In this document: piece by piece, positions 16,148 to 26,085 of the stretch
Numbering within the stretch: the first letter of the stretch is position 1
Layout of the letters: each line of letters starts with the position of its first letter
Assembly: GCA_910579995.1 (NCBI GenBank)
Contig: CAJTWH010000016.1
Location: 1 to 64,000 of the forward strand
Origin: an uncultured Muribaculaceae bacterium
GTDB taxonomy: Bacteria; Bacteroidota; Bacteroidia; Bacteroidales; Muribaculaceae
DNA: 64,000 bases
Direction: 5' to 3'
Made by a program: the position numbers and the translations under genes
Notes under the pieces: model-generated
Databases searched by the model: none
What the model was told of the DNA's origin: nothing
Seen by the model: the letters and a program-made list of their open reading frames with translations, nothing else

Positions 16148-18124
16148 TTAACATTTTGAGACGTATCCGTCGCTAAACATCAGTCTACCCTCCTCCACCA
16201 TCTCTCTTATATGAGCCGACGCCGCCTTGGCCATAAGCGGCAACACGCGCCCGATATCAGCGACAGCATACCTGCCATCAGGCATAGCCTCCAGCACTTC
16301 GAATATCCATTTTTCAAATGCCTCGCTGTCAAACGCAGCCGTAGAACGATGACTGCGGCACACATCGCATTTGCCACAGGCATAGCCCGACGGCACTTCC
16401 TCGCCGAAATACCGCAACATAGTGGCCACACGGCAACTGTCGTCGCCGAACGCAAACTTTTTCATGGCCTCTATGCGCTCGGCTGTGCGCTCGCGACGCA
16501 GCTCGTAGATTTCTCGTCCGAGAACTACCTTAGAAGATTCAACCCTATTGGCGGTAAAATAGATATAAGGAGTCGAGGTCCGCGGCACATAATATATCAC
16601 ATGCTGACGGCGCAAGGCCGTCAACACCTTGTAGATATCATCGGGCTTACAGCCAAGAGCAATACCCATGCGCACCTCATCGATAAACACATAGTCGGCA
16701 AAAAGACCGGGATAGTTACGGAGCATGTAGTGCACCACATCTTCCTGCCGAGGCTCAAACTCGATATCATAGAGTTCATCGCGCTGCAGGCGTATCATCA
16801 CCCGCGAGCGCGTCTCCAATTCATCAATGAAATTGAAATATCCGGCGCGGTCAAGAAAACCTATGGCACTCATCACCTGCCGGGGCTGCATGCGGTAGCG
16901 CACACACATCACCTCAGGATCGAACTCAAACAAAGCACCGAAGCCCTCTCCCATAGGCAATGCGAGGAAACGGCATATCTCATCGTAGACATGGCGAATG
17001 ACGTCCTTGGCAGGAAAAGCCTCGGCAAGCCGTCGAGCCAACGAGGCCTTGTCGCGCCCGTCGGCAAGGAGCACGGCTACCGACGGCAGCCCGTCGCGTC
17101 CGGCACGTCCCGCCTCCTGATAATACTCCTCAAGGGTGGAGGGAACATCATAGTGCACCACAAGCCTCACATCAGGCTTGTCGATTCCCATGCCGAAAGC
17201 TGTTGTGGCCACGATGATACGCGTGGCTCCGCTCTGCCAGTCATCCTGCCGCCGGGCTTTGGTGTCGACGTCGAGTCCGGCATGGTAGGCGGCGGCAGAT
17301 ATGCCGGCATTGACAAGAGAGTCGGCAATCTCGACAGTACGTTTGCGCGACCGAACATACACTATACCCGACCCTTTCACAGACTCAAGCACCTGCAGGA
17401 GCTTGATAAACTTGCGGTCGGTATGGCGCACGAGAAAACTGATATTGTCGCGCGAGAAGCTTAGAGTAAAGAGCCTGTGGTCGCGCATTTCGAGTTGGGC
17501 CGCTATATCGGCTACAACCTCGGGCGTGGCCGAAGCGGTAAGGGCAAGCACCGGCACTCCCGGCTTGCGGTCACGCAACTGCCGCAGGCGCAAATATGAC
17601 GGCCGGAAGTCATAGCCCCACTGAGATATGCAGTGGGCTTCATCTACAACGATAAGGCTCGTTTCCCATCGGGCCAACTGACCCAAGAACGACTCTCGCT
17701 CAAGGCGCTCGGGCGCTACATAGAGAAGCTTCACCCTACCCTGCCGGCAACGCTCATAGGCATAGTCGGACTGATGGCGCGTCATGCCGTTGTAAATACA
17801 TGCCGCCGGAATATTGCGGCGCTTTAGATTGTCGACCTGATCTTTCATCAACGACACAAGCGGCGTCACTACTATTGTGATACCGGGCAGCATAAGCGCA
17901 GGCACCTGAAAACATATCGACTTGCCTCCGCCGGTAGGCAGAAGTCCTATCGTATCTCTTCCGGCAAGCACAGAGTCTACAATCTCGGCCTGCTTGGGCC
18001 TGAAAGAATCGTAGCCCCAATATTTTTTGAGTGTCTCTACTGCCGACAGTCCGCCATAGTCGGGAGCCACATATTCTTCGGGCTCGCTGAAGTCGTAGTA
18101 GCCGTAGGGAACGTCGTCATTCAT
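16148..18124 (-). CDS. recQ: ATP-dependent DNA helicase RecQ
   Basis: A 3'-5' DNA helicase of 658 aa for recombination and fork repair. Motifs: Walker A TGGGKS near residue 62, DEAH box followed by CISQWGYDFRPSY, motif VI region QEAGRAGRDG, then the RecQ-C-terminal zinc site (four Cys in CRVATML...CGKCDVC) near residues 573-607. The C-terminal end (about 620-658) is a short helical tail rather than a clear HRDC domain. The start overlaps the recJ stop by 8 bases, making recJ-recQ one operon. Known: RecQ and RecJ act together in the RecF pathway, so the pairing is functional. Confidence 0.95.
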   Translation of the reverse strand: MNDDVPYGYYDFSEPEEYVAPDYGGLSAVETLKKYWGYDSFRPKQAEIVDSVLAGRDTIGLLPTGGGKSICFQVPALMLPGITIVVTPLVSLMKDQVDNLKRRNIPAACIYNGMTRHQSDYAYERCRQGRVKLLYVAPERLERESFLGQLARWETSLIVVDEAHCISQWGYDFRPSYLRLRQLRDRKPGVPVLALTASATPEVVADIAAQLEMRDHRLFTLSFSRDNISFLVRHTDRKFIKLLQVLESVKGSGIVYVRSRKRTVEIADSLVNAGISAAAYHAGLDVDTKARRQDDWQSGATRIIVATTAFGMGIDKPDVRLVVHYDVPSTLEEYYQEAGRAGRDGLPSVAVLLADGRDKASLARRLAEAFPAKDVIRHVYDEICRFLALPMGEGFGALFEFDPEVMCVRYRMQPRQVMSAIGFLDRAGYFNFIDELETRSRVMIRLQRDELYDIEFEPRQEDVVHYMLRNYPGLFADYVFIDEVRMGIALGCKPDDIYKVLTALRRQHVIYYVPRTSTPYIYFTANRVESSKVVLGREIYELRRERTAERIEAMKKFAFGDDSCRVATMLRYFGEEVPSGYACGKCDVCRSHRSTAAFDSEAFEKWIFEVLEAMPDGRYAVADIGRVLPLMAKAASAHIREMVEEGRLMFSDGYVSKC

Positions 18125-19853
18125 ACCCTTCGCTAAGGCGTATCTGCTTCACAAGCAATTGCAGCGGCGACGAGGCGTTCTGATGATTGTTTTCCTCTAT
18201 CGTGTAGCAGATGTTAAAGGGTGCGCCGGCATGGATATGCTCGAAATACGACGCCATATTGAAAGCGATACCGTTGATCACGCGACCCGAGGTATCATCT
18301 ACAAGCTCAAGTTTGATATGCTCCAGATTGCGCCCTACAAGTTTGCTCGTACCGAAGTCTTTCACACGGCGGGTGCAGAATGTAGGTTTGCGGTTGCCCG
18401 GACCGAACGGATTGAAAAGACGGAGAATCGACACAAATTCAGGCGTGATGTCGGCGAACGACAAGAATGCGTCGATGTCGATTTGAGGTGTCATCTGTTC
18501 GGGCAGGATATTTGCGGCTACATATTCCTCGAAGCGGCGTGTGAATTCGGGTATATTCTCCTCGCGTAGCGACAGACCGACGGCGTAGGTGTGACCGCCG
18601 AAATTCTCAAGCAAGTCGCGCGTGGATTCCACAGCCTTGTAGATATCAAAGCCTTGCACCGAGCGAGATGAGCCGGTGGCAAGACCGTTCGACAGAGTGA
18701 GCACCACCGAGGGCTTGTAGTAAAGCTCGGTGAGGCGCGACGCCACAATACCGATAATTCCCTTGTGCCAATCCTTGTTATAGATGACTATCGATTTCTT
18801 TGGCGAGTGCATTTCGCCGCGGGCGTCGAGGATGGCGTTGGCTTCTTCGGTAATGCGTTTGTCGAGTTCCTTGCGGTCCTTGTTATACTGGTCGATTTCA
18901 ATGCTTCGGCGCGAAGCTTCTTTCGAGTCTCGCGCAACCAGCAGTTCCACGGCCTCACGTCCGCTCTGCATACGGCCTGAGGCATTGATTCGCGGCCCGA
19001 TCTTGAACACTACATCATTGATGGTGATTTCCTTGCCGCCGAGCCCACACGTGCGGATTATGGCGCGTAGACCCATGTTGGGGTTGCTGTTGAGGCGTTT
19101 GAGCCCCATATAGGCAAGCACACGGTTCTCATCAATCATCGGCACGATGTCGGCGGCTATGCTCACGGCCACAAGGTCGAGCATACACTCAAGCTCGGCC
19201 GTTGCAATACCGTTGCTTATCGAGAAGGCCTGCATGAATTTATAGCCCACGCCGCAACCCGACAGATGGGGGCAGGGATAAGTAGAACCCTCAAGTTTGG
19301 GGTTGAGGATGGCCACAGCAGGCGGAAGCATATCGTCGGGCATGTGATGGTCGCAGATGATGAAGTCGATACCCCGCTCTTTGGCGTAGGCTATCTCATT
19401 GATGGCCTTGATACCGCAGTCGAGGATTATCACCAACGACACACCCTGCTCGGCAAGCATGTCGATACTCTGTATCGAAATACCATAGCCATCATCGTAG
19501 CGGGTGGGGATATAGAAATCGAGCTCGGAGTAATAATTCTGCAGATAGCGGTATACGAGAGCGACAGCCGTGGTGCCGTCGACATCATAGTCGCCGTACA
19601 CCATTATTTTCTCCTTCGACCCCATGGCGCGGTTGAGGCGCTCTACCGCAATATCCATCTGCGGCATAAGGAAAGGGTCGTGGAGGTCGCGGAGTGATGG
19701 ATGGAAAAACTTTTCCGCCTCATCAATAGTGGTTATGCCGCGCTGCACCAACAGGTCGGCCACGGGGGCACAGTTGGCAAAGCGGCGGGCAAGCTCGGCG
19801 CCGAGGCGCTGCTCTTCACTCGATAGCGACGGGTAATTCCATTTGCGTGTCAT
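18117..19853 (-). CDS. recJ: Single-stranded-DNA exonuclease RecJ
   Basis: A 5'-3' ssDNA exonuclease of 578 aa, Mn/Mg dependent, of the DHH phosphoesterase family. Seen: motif I GDYDVDGTTAV, motif II region IILDCGIKA, the DHH motif itself in ICDHHMP, motif IV-like SGCGVGYK, the DHHA1 region with GIVASRL and SSRSVQGFDI, and an OB-fold-like C-terminus. Length matches bacterial RecJ. It is the first gene of the recJ-recQ operon, with a -7 box at 19881-19888 about 30 bases upstream. Confidence 0.96.
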   Translation of the reverse strand: MTRKWNYPSLSSEEQRLGAELARRFANCAPVADLLVQRGITTIDEAEKFFHPSLRDLHDPFLMPQMDIAVERLNRAMGSKEKIMVYGDYDVDGTTAVALVYRYLQNYYSELDFYIPTRYDDGYGISIQSIDMLAEQGVSLVIILDCGIKAINEIAYAKERGIDFIICDHHMPDDMLPPAVAILNPKLEGSTYPCPHLSGCGVGYKFMQAFSISNGIATAELECMLDLVAVSIAADIVPMIDENRVLAYMGLKRLNSNPNMGLRAIIRTCGLGGKEITINDVVFKIGPRINASGRMQSGREAVELLVARDSKEASRRSIEIDQYNKDRKELDKRITEEANAILDARGEMHSPKKSIVIYNKDWHKGIIGIVASRLTELYYKPSVVLTLSNGLATGSSRSVQGFDIYKAVESTRDLLENFGGHTYAVGLSLREENIPEFTRRFEEYVAANILPEQMTPQIDIDAFLSFADITPEFVSILRLFNPFGPGNRKPTFCTRRVKDFGTSKLVGRNLEHIKLELVDDTSGRVINGIAFNMASYFEHIHAGAPFNICYTIEENNHQNASSPLQLLVKQIRLSEGYE

Positions 19854-19880
19854 CTCTGATAATCTCCTTCCTTAATCACG

Positions 19881-19888
19881 CAAAATTA
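19881..19888 (-). promoter_or_regulatory. Promoter -7 box of recJ-recQ
   Basis: TAATTTTG on the minus strand, 27 bases before the recJ ATG, so the untranslated leader would be about 20 bases. Confidence 0.55.
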
Positions 19889-19942
19889 CAAAAAAGACGC
19901 CGCTTTATCAAGCCCGCCACATCTAATTATAGTTAAAACGGC

Positions 19943-21016
19943 TCAGGCTATATGCATGAGGTCGCGGTAGATGTCGAGGGCGGCGCCGATTTGCTCCGGT
20001 GTAGCCGTCACATTGATACGAGGCTCGCCTACCGCGGCAAGCAAGGTGAAATTGATTTCATCGGGGCTTGCGTTTTTCTTGTCCTGTCGCATATCGGCTA
20101 TCAATGCAGGATAGTCATCGCATGTTATCTGATGTGCGCCATAGTTCTCAAGTACGTAGGCCGCAAAGCGGTGCAGCTCGTCGGATGGGAAATCGAGCAA
20201 CATGTGCGAAAGCACAAGTTCTACCACAAGTCCCCATGCCACGGCATAGCCGTGAGGTATAGGCGACTGCTGCTTATAAGAATAAGCCTCAAAAGCATGG
20301 CCTACGGTATGACCCAGATTAAGGGCCTTGCGTATGCCGGCTTCTGTGATATCTTTCTCTACAATGCGCGATTTCACCAATACGCTTTCCTCTATCAGTG
20401 GCAACAGGCGTGTGGCGTCAAGCATGGGATATACCGGACTCAAAGCAAGAAGTTTGCCAAGTACTTCCGGATTTTCGAGCAAGCCATGCTTGAGCATTTC
20501 GGCATAGCCCGAGAGTATCTGCTGCTCCGGCAGGGTATTGAAATATATTGTGGAGATAATGGCTGCCTCGGGCTCTGTGAATGTGCCTATCTGGTTTTTC
20601 AAGCCGTTGAAATTGATTCCGGTCTTGCCGCCTACCGAAGCGTCGACCGCTGCAAGAAGCGTAGTCGGGATATTTATGCACTTCATGCCGCGCTTGAATG
20701 TCGCTGCGGCGAAACCGCCCATATCACTCACTACGCCACCGCCAAGGTTGACAACCAAGGTGCTGCGCGTCGACTCCATATCCGACAGTTTCTTCCATAG
20801 CCCGGTGAGCTCTTCGAGATTTTTATTGGCGTCGCCCGATTTTACTGTGATTACCTGTGCCGCAGCAGCGACTTTAGATTCATTCACAAGCAAAGGCAAC
20901 ACAAATTGTGCCGTATTGGTATCTGCAACAATGACTGTCTGAGGATTGCCGGCCTCAGCAACGAGGCCATCCAAGGCCTCACCGACAAGGTTGGTAAAGA
21001 TAAGTTTCTGTTTCAT
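19943..21016 (-). CDS. aroB: 3-dehydroquinate synthase
   Basis: Second step of the shikimate pathway: DAHP to 3-dehydroquinate, NAD and Zn/Co dependent, cytoplasmic. The 357-aa protein shows the NAD loop NLGGGVVSDMGGF, the substrate segment NIPTTLLAAVDASVGGKTG, the NQIGTF loop, and the metal-binding NLGHTVGHAFE, followed by the third His region IPHGYAVAWG. Length is standard. It stands alone; upstream lies a GT/CA-rich inverted repeat (21025-21100) separating it from the HAD gene. Confidence 0.97.
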   Translation of the reverse strand: MKQKLIFTNLVGEALDGLVAEAGNPQTVIVADTNTAQFVLPLLVNESKVAAAAQVITVKSGDANKNLEELTGLWKKLSDMESTRSTLVVNLGGGVVSDMGGFAAATFKRGMKCINIPTTLLAAVDASVGGKTGINFNGLKNQIGTFTEPEAAIISTIYFNTLPEQQILSGYAEMLKHGLLENPEVLGKLLALSPVYPMLDATRLLPLIEESVLVKSRIVEKDITEAGIRKALNLGHTVGHAFEAYSYKQQSPIPHGYAVAWGLVVELVLSHMLLDFPSDELHRFAAYVLENYGAHQITCDDYPALIADMRQDKKNASPDEINFTLLAAVGEPRINVTATPEQIGAALDIYRDLMHIA

Positions 21017-21024
21017 AATTTAAA

Positions 21025-21100
21025 GGTTAGCGGTTGGTGGTTTGTCGGATGTAGGCAGCAAGTCAGCAATCTTCCACCTACAAACCACAAACTACAAGCC
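21025..21100. repeat. GT/CA-rich intergenic inverted repeat, copy 1
   Basis: A GT-rich left half (GGTTAGCGGTTGGTGGTTTGT) is answered by a CA-rich right half (CCACCTACAAACCACAAAC) around a GGCAGC-containing centre. GTGGTTTGT pairs with ACAAACCAC. A longer relative with the same GGTTTGTGGTTGGTGG and CCACAAACCACC words is found at 46211-46380. No coding content is seen. Confidence 0.55.
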
Positions 21101-21102
21101 AT

Positions 21103-21837
21103 TTAAATATATAACAATTCAGAAATGATTTTGGCGCAGTCATACATCGAATTTACTTCAATATCTGCCCCGGCGGCAAGAAGTGAACCCTCGGCAAGCG
21201 GGCCTGTACGGACTCCTATGGTAAAAGCTCCGGAGCGTGAGGATGACTCCACTCCCAAGGGAGCGTTGTCGACTCCCACCGCCTGCCATGCACGGGCTCC
21301 GGCTTTACCCATTCCTATAATATATGGTTCGGGATCGGGTTTACCTCGTTTGACATCGTAGGCCGTCACTCGTTGATTGTCAGGAAACGCACCCTCAAAC
21401 TCCCGGTCAAGACGGTCAAGGTTAGAGCGTTGGCCTGAGCCTGTGACGAGCACGCAACGCGCTCCTCCGGCAATCGTAGCCTTCGTTGCCTCCAATGCTC
21501 CGGGTATTGGAGCAGGCTCGCCGATTGATTTGAATATGACACATTTGCGCTCGTAGAGCGAGTGCTTTTCTTCGTCAGTTGCCGGGCGTCCGAATTGGCG
21601 TCTGATAAGTGTATCGATGGTGGAGGCGCCTGTGCGCCCCTCGTAGCTGTAAAATTCGTTGCGCTCTGCTTCAATACCATTTTCATCGCACACCTGTTTC
21701 CATGCTATGGTATGTGCCGGCATGGAGTCGAAAAGTATACCGTCCATGTCGAACATCACCACTACCGGGCGCTCAAGCGCATGCCCGGTGCGCCGGCGAT
21801 AGTGCTCAAGTGCCTCTTCAATCTTTCTTTCCATCAC
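21103..21837 (-). CDS. HAD-superfamily hydrolase, phosphoglucomutase/phosphatase-like
   Basis: A 244-aa HAD protein of subfamily I with motif I MFDMDGILFD (nucleophile and general acid Asp), motif II Thr/Ser in VLVTGSGQRS, and the motif III/IV stretch KRGKPDPEPYIIG followed by GVDNAPLGVES. The cap-domain loop region is that of beta-phosphoglucomutase or GS1-like phosphatases, so a sugar-phosphate substrate is likely but not defined. The start overlaps the 3' end of the AsmA-like gene by 20 bases, so it is the last gene of a DUF5715-AsmA-HAD unit. Confidence 0.85.
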   Translation of the reverse strand: MMERKIEEALEHYRRRTGHALERPVVVMFDMDGILFDSMPAHTIAWKQVCDENGIEAERNEFYSYEGRTGASTIDTLIRRQFGRPATDEEKHSLYERKCVIFKSIGEPAPIPGALEATKATIAGGARCVLVTGSGQRSNLDRLDREFEGAFPDNQRVTAYDVKRGKPDPEPYIIGMGKAGARAWQAVGVDNAPLGVESSSRSGAFTIGVRTGPLAEGSLLAAGADIEVNSMYDCAKIISELLYI

Positions 21838-24800
21838 CTTTAATTATTTTGGTGTTGTCTTTGGTGTTTTCATTTTCCGTGCCCGTTTTTTCGTCGGGTA
21901 ATACAGGCAGGTTGGCGGGAATCAGACCCTCGCGCTGGAGCAGCAGTGAATCGGCATGACTGAGCCCGGGGTCGGGACCTTCAAGATCGCCCATACGCAC
22001 AGGAGCTTTCACGTCGAGTCGGGCGAAACGAGAGTTCCGGACACCGCGACGGAATACGCTCTCTATCTGTTTCACCAGATTCACGCGTGCCGTATCCACG
22101 ATATTGACACTCTCCACCGCCATGCCTTCTTTGAATTTGGCTCCGCCGAAGCGCACTTTGAAATCATCCGGATTACCCTTGATGTTGATACCGAATTTAA
22201 ACGGCAGCGGCGACTTCAGCACCGATATATGATAGTTGAAATTCAAAGCAAGGTCATTCGACCCGACCACTCCAAGACGGTAGCGGTCGATATCAAATGT
22301 AAAGGGAAAGGTCTCCATCATATTGTCGCGCACGAGAAATTCCACACTTGCATGCTTGATGGTGTTGTCGGCGCGGTCGCGGAAGCGGAGCCATTTGCCT
22401 AGAGTCTTGTACGTCTCCGGATTGATAAAGGCAAGCGAGTCGCCGCTGAGTTTGATGGCAGCGTCGAGAGTGGGTAGCACCATATTCATCGTGCTGTCGA
22501 TATCTACCGTGGCTGCGAGCTCGGCGTTGATGATACCGCTGAAATCACGCATAAGCGGCATGATGGAGTCTACCGCCGGCACAAGTTTGAGGAAGCGCTC
22601 AATCTTGAATTCCTTTAGCTGGAGACCAAAGCCAAATTTCATATCTTCTGCCTTGGGTGCGGAGTAAAGTGCCGACATCGACACGTCTCCGGCGTCTGAC
22701 TTGGCCGACAGGTCATGAAGATTCACACCTCCACCGAATACGAGCAACTGTCCTTCAAGATCATGAAGCATCAGGTCGGAGTAGATCACATTCTTGCCGT
22801 TGACATTCACCCGCCCGTCGATATTTGTAGGTATCAGCAAGGGGCCTACGCTGTCGGCGTCCTGCGACACGAGAGCGTCGAGTTGATTGTCGAGGGCGTC
22901 ATCACTCGCCGCATTAAGATCGATTGCGCGCTCTTCTCCAAGGCTGACCCGTCGGGCGTATGCAGCGCCGGCAAATGTGGCGGCCGAGAGCTGGTTGACG
23001 TCTATGGTATCGCTTGTAATGGCAAGATTGATTTTCAATGTATTATTTCCGCTTGTAGAAGTCAGCACCCTACGGATATTCGATACAAGGCCCGAAAGTG
23101 CGAGGTCGCTTCGGCCTGCACGATATTTGACCCGGCGAAGCTCTATCGAGTCACTGCTGAAAGCAAGGTCAAGACGGCTCACCATGTTGCGCAAGGGGAA
23201 GAGCGGCGTAAACAAGCGAGCATGATTGGTGGTAAGGGTGCCTTCCACCTGCCAGTTGAACATGAATTTGCGAAGACCTTTCGACACATCCCACTCGAGC
23301 ACTTCATAGTCTTCATCGTTGAGTCTGCTATGCACGCGGCGTTTGCGTGGCGTTCCGGGCACATGGCGCCGCTTGGCTATGGCGAGCCGAAGCACTGAAT
23401 CCGGCGACAATTCGGGGTGTCGGCGGCTTATGCTGTCGGAGATATGTTTGATTTCCGTATATGCCTTGACTACCGAGGGGCGGCGATACATCGACACATC
23501 AAGATGTGCTCCGCTGAGCATGAAGCGGGTGTCCAAAGTTCCGGCTGCCATTCGGCCGATGTCGAGACCGGCGGAAATAAGAGGCAGGCGTTTGCTGCCA
23601 TGGAAACGTTTGAGCCCTACATGTCCGGCAAGGTCACGCAGACGCACTCCGGCGCTGTCGGTCACCGACTCGATGTTGAGCCGGCCGATTTTCAGGCCGC
23701 CTCCGATAGGCACTACAAGTGTAGTGTCTTTCACTGCTCCGGTATTCTCCACGCCTGCACCAAGCCCGAAATCGCCAACGGCTATGGTTATTCCGTCGAT
23801 GAGCACTGTAGCGGTATCAGCCGATATGCCGGCTGCGAGTGTGGGAGCCGACACTCCCGTGCTGTCGGCAATCTGTGTCTGTGAGTTGAAACGCACCTTG
23901 AGGCTGTTGATTTCAGCCATCACTGCAGTATCATTGGAGAGATAATAAAGTTTATCGCCGCTGAGTCGGCCTGTGACATCAAGTGAATGGAAGTTTTCCT
24001 GATTCAACATTGACATGCGGCCTCGTGCCTGTAGCTCCATGTTGAGCCGTCCGTCGATAAATCCTCTTGCCAGATTGGCCACTATCGGGGGAAGGCGACG
24101 CAGTTGCATATCGCCCTTGACGGCGGCGTCAAATGTCGGGTCACTGATGAGATTATTGAGTCTTCCGCTGAGCTCGAGTGCTGTTGCCGGACCCGCTGCG
24201 TCGAAGCGGTTTACTGTTACAGCGGCGCTGTCGAGGTCGTTTCCTCTGAGAGCTATGTCGATGTCGAAACCGAGACGCCTAAAGTCGGCCTGCCCGTAGC
24301 GCATGCCGCAATCTTCCATTCTCACGTTGATATCGGCGTAGGGTATCGAGTCGAGTGCCGGTACGAAAGCTCGCGAAAGCTCGGCGGTCAGGCCGATCTT
24401 TCCGTCGGTGGTAAACTGCCGTGGCATGAGGCCGTAGGTCTTGCGGATGTCTACCGGCAAGACCGACATAGCTTCTTCTATTGCAATCGGCTCTATCTCC
24501 AAGCGACCCGAGCGCACTACCAATGTGGTGTCGTAGCAAAGTTCAGTTGAAATTTTGACTGTTGCAAAAGCTCCGCGAATAGTAAAATCTTCCATCGCAA
24601 GCATAACATCACTTTCCGGCTGCCACTTCACTTTGCCGTCAAGACCGAATTGAAGTTGCTCTGCCTGCAGAAACCGCCGAGGGTAAGGGCCGGCGATATG
24701 TCCGTCGATTTTCAAAGCATAGAGCGGCATTTCGTTACCGTCGAGCTCCACGTCGCGGAGCAGCATTACGGTGGCGTCGGTAGAATCCACTGCATTGAAA

Positions 24801-25351
24801 TAACGTATCTCCCGTGGCTCGATAAAGGCGAAATGCGATATTGAGAAGGGCGGAATGACAGTCTTGCTGTCGTCTGCGACTGTATCTTCCTCAGCCTCAT
24901 AGATATCGAAGTTGCCGCGGCCGCGGTGGTCAAGCACTATATTGAGGCCCGGCCGGAGGAGCTCTACATTGCGCACACCTATCTCGCCCCGCTTGAGCAA
25001 AGCTCCAAGATTGAGTGCGCCTCTGAAACTGTCGAGCGTGAAAAGTGTGTCTGAATATGCCGGCAAGGCAGCCCGTTCTTCGGCCGTAAGGCTGTTGAAA
25101 GCATGGCTGATAACCGTAAGACTGTCAACATCAAGACTGAGCACAGGAAATGCCGGGCGGAACGACAGCTCTACCCTGCCGAGCTTCACATCCGCGTCAA
25201 GGGCTTTGTTGGCGAAGTGCTCCACAAGCGGGGTCAGGTGCTCAGGCTTGAGCAGTCTCACGCTGCATATAAGTATGGCGGATACCGACAGGACAAGTGC
25301 CATTACCGTCCACAGCAATATCATCAGGGTATTGGTGATTATACGCTTCAT
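21818..25351 (-). CDS. AsmA-family giant protein
   Basis: An 1177-aa protein with one N-terminal transmembrane segment (about residues 8-32) and a long periplasmic beta-rich part. The N-terminal AsmA domain is visible in LGRVELSFRPAFPVLSLDVDSLTV (in two pieces, residues ~57-80), and the last third has AsmA-C-like repeats. AsmA-like proteins (AsmA, TamB, YhdP, YicH) form periplasm-spanning lipid-transfer bridges. This is the second such giant in the window, besides tamB at 2431-7236. It overlaps the DUF5715 gene (4 bases) and the HAD gene (20 bases), so the three form one operon. Confidence 0.85.
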   Translation of the reverse strand: MKRIITNTLMILLWTVMALVLSVSAILICSVRLLKPEHLTPLVEHFANKALDADVKLGRVELSFRPAFPVLSLDVDSLTVISHAFNSLTAEERAALPAYSDTLFTLDSFRGALNLGALLKRGEIGVRNVELLRPGLNIVLDHRGRGNFDIYEAEEDTVADDSKTVIPPFSISHFAFIEPREIRYFNAVDSTDATVMLLRDVELDGNEMPLYALKIDGHIAGPYPRRFLQAEQLQFGLDGKVKWQPESDVMLAMEDFTIRGAFATVKISTELCYDTTLVVRSGRLEIEPIAIEEAMSVLPVDIRKTYGLMPRQFTTDGKIGLTAELSRAFVPALDSIPYADINVRMEDCGMRYGQADFRRLGFDIDIALRGNDLDSAAVTVNRFDAAGPATALELSGRLNNLISDPTFDAAVKGDMQLRRLPPIVANLARGFIDGRLNMELQARGRMSMLNQENFHSLDVTGRLSGDKLYYLSNDTAVMAEINSLKVRFNSQTQIADSTGVSAPTLAAGISADTATVLIDGITIAVGDFGLGAGVENTGAVKDTTLVVPIGGGLKIGRLNIESVTDSAGVRLRDLAGHVGLKRFHGSKRLPLISAGLDIGRMAAGTLDTRFMLSGAHLDVSMYRRPSVVKAYTEIKHISDSISRRHPELSPDSVLRLAIAKRRHVPGTPRKRRVHSRLNDEDYEVLEWDVSKGLRKFMFNWQVEGTLTTNHARLFTPLFPLRNMVSRLDLAFSSDSIELRRVKYRAGRSDLALSGLVSNIRRVLTSTSGNNTLKINLAITSDTIDVNQLSAATFAGAAYARRVSLGEERAIDLNAASDDALDNQLDALVSQDADSVGPLLIPTNIDGRVNVNGKNVIYSDLMLHDLEGQLLVFGGGVNLHDLSAKSDAGDVSMSALYSAPKAEDMKFGFGLQLKEFKIERFLKLVPAVDSIMPLMRDFSGIINAELAATVDIDSTMNMVLPTLDAAIKLSGDSLAFINPETYKTLGKWLRFRDRADNTIKHASVEFLVRDNMMETFPFTFDIDRYRLGVVGSNDLALNFNYHISVLKSPLPFKFGINIKGNPDDFKVRFGGAKFKEGMAVESVNIVDTARVNLVKQIESVFRRGVRNSRFARLDVKAPVRMGDLEGPDPGLSHADSLLLQREGLIPANLPVLPDEKTGTENENTKDNTKIIKGDGKKD

Positions 25352-26082
25352 ATCGAGTCAGGTATAGAGGTGATATGAAGGCATGCCTGTTTGCGCTCGT
25401 GCTTCACATAGCAGCGGCCTTCACGCCGAAGGTCGTTGACTACTTCGGCAAGAAGGTTCTTGAGGTCTTCAAAGGTGCGGCGTGTGCCCGCAGCATTGTC
25501 ACATATAAACTTGCTGTGACTGATATCGAAAGTGGTGGCATATTGATGAGCGCTCTCTTGGGTGGCATTGCGGTTTACGCGCCGCAGCTTGCTCACTGTC
25601 TGAGGCGTACGGAATACACTCGTCACTTTTATACGGTAGTCACCGCCCCCGCGTGCGTCGAGCGAATCGCGGAAGCGTCGACCGATTTCATACACCAAGT
25701 CGGCGGCATGACGGGTAAGATAAGGGTATGAATGGGTCAGCGAATCGACATATACATTGCTGTCGCTGCGTAGTTTCACTATACCTTTGCATTGTTTCCA
25801 CAATGCTTGGCAGTCGATGGCCGGCTCCACACCTCCGGCCCGTGCGGCCTCGAGATGTAGATAATTGCTGTCGTTGAACACTCGGCCGAGCGTACCTCCG
25901 ATACCTCTTATCCGCAGGCGCGTGCAGCCCCCGTCGGGTACTGTGTCGCCGGGACGGTCAAAAGGATTTGAGGCTTCCTCAGCCAAGAGAGCGGCAAGTT
26001 CGGGCGAAACGCTTTCGCTACCGCCACATGCCGCGAAGAAAAGACAACTTGTTATTATTATAAGGTATAGCAGTTTATGCAT
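25348..26082 (-). CDS. DUF5715 lipoprotein with M15 peptidase-like metal site
   Basis: A 244-aa lipoprotein (lipobox FAAC, Cys 19) of the DUF5715 family. The C-terminal half resembles D-Ala-D-Ala/L,D-carboxypeptidases of the M15 fold: SVFRTPQ near 155, then ESAHQYATTFD with His 179 and Asp 186 spaced as the SxHxxGxAxD metal motif, and a third potential ligand His 236 in ACLHIT. The glycine of the motif is replaced (YATT), so activity is plausible but unproven. Position: outer leaflet or periplasm, acting on peptidoglycan (inference). It is the first gene of an operon with AsmA and HAD, and lies 3 bases after the dgt stop. Confidence 0.8.
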   Translation of the reverse strand: MHKLLYLIIITSCLFFAACGGSESVSPELAALLAEEASNPFDRPGDTVPDGGCTRLRIRGIGGTLGRVFNDSNYLHLEAARAGGVEPAIDCQALWKQCKGIVKLRSDSNVYVDSLTHSYPYLTRHAADLVYEIGRRFRDSLDARGGGDYRIKVTSVFRTPQTVSKLRRVNRNATQESAHQYATTFDISHSKFICDNAAGTRRTFEDLKNLLAEVVNDLRREGRCYVKHERKQACLHITSIPDSI

Positions 26083-26085
26083 GAT

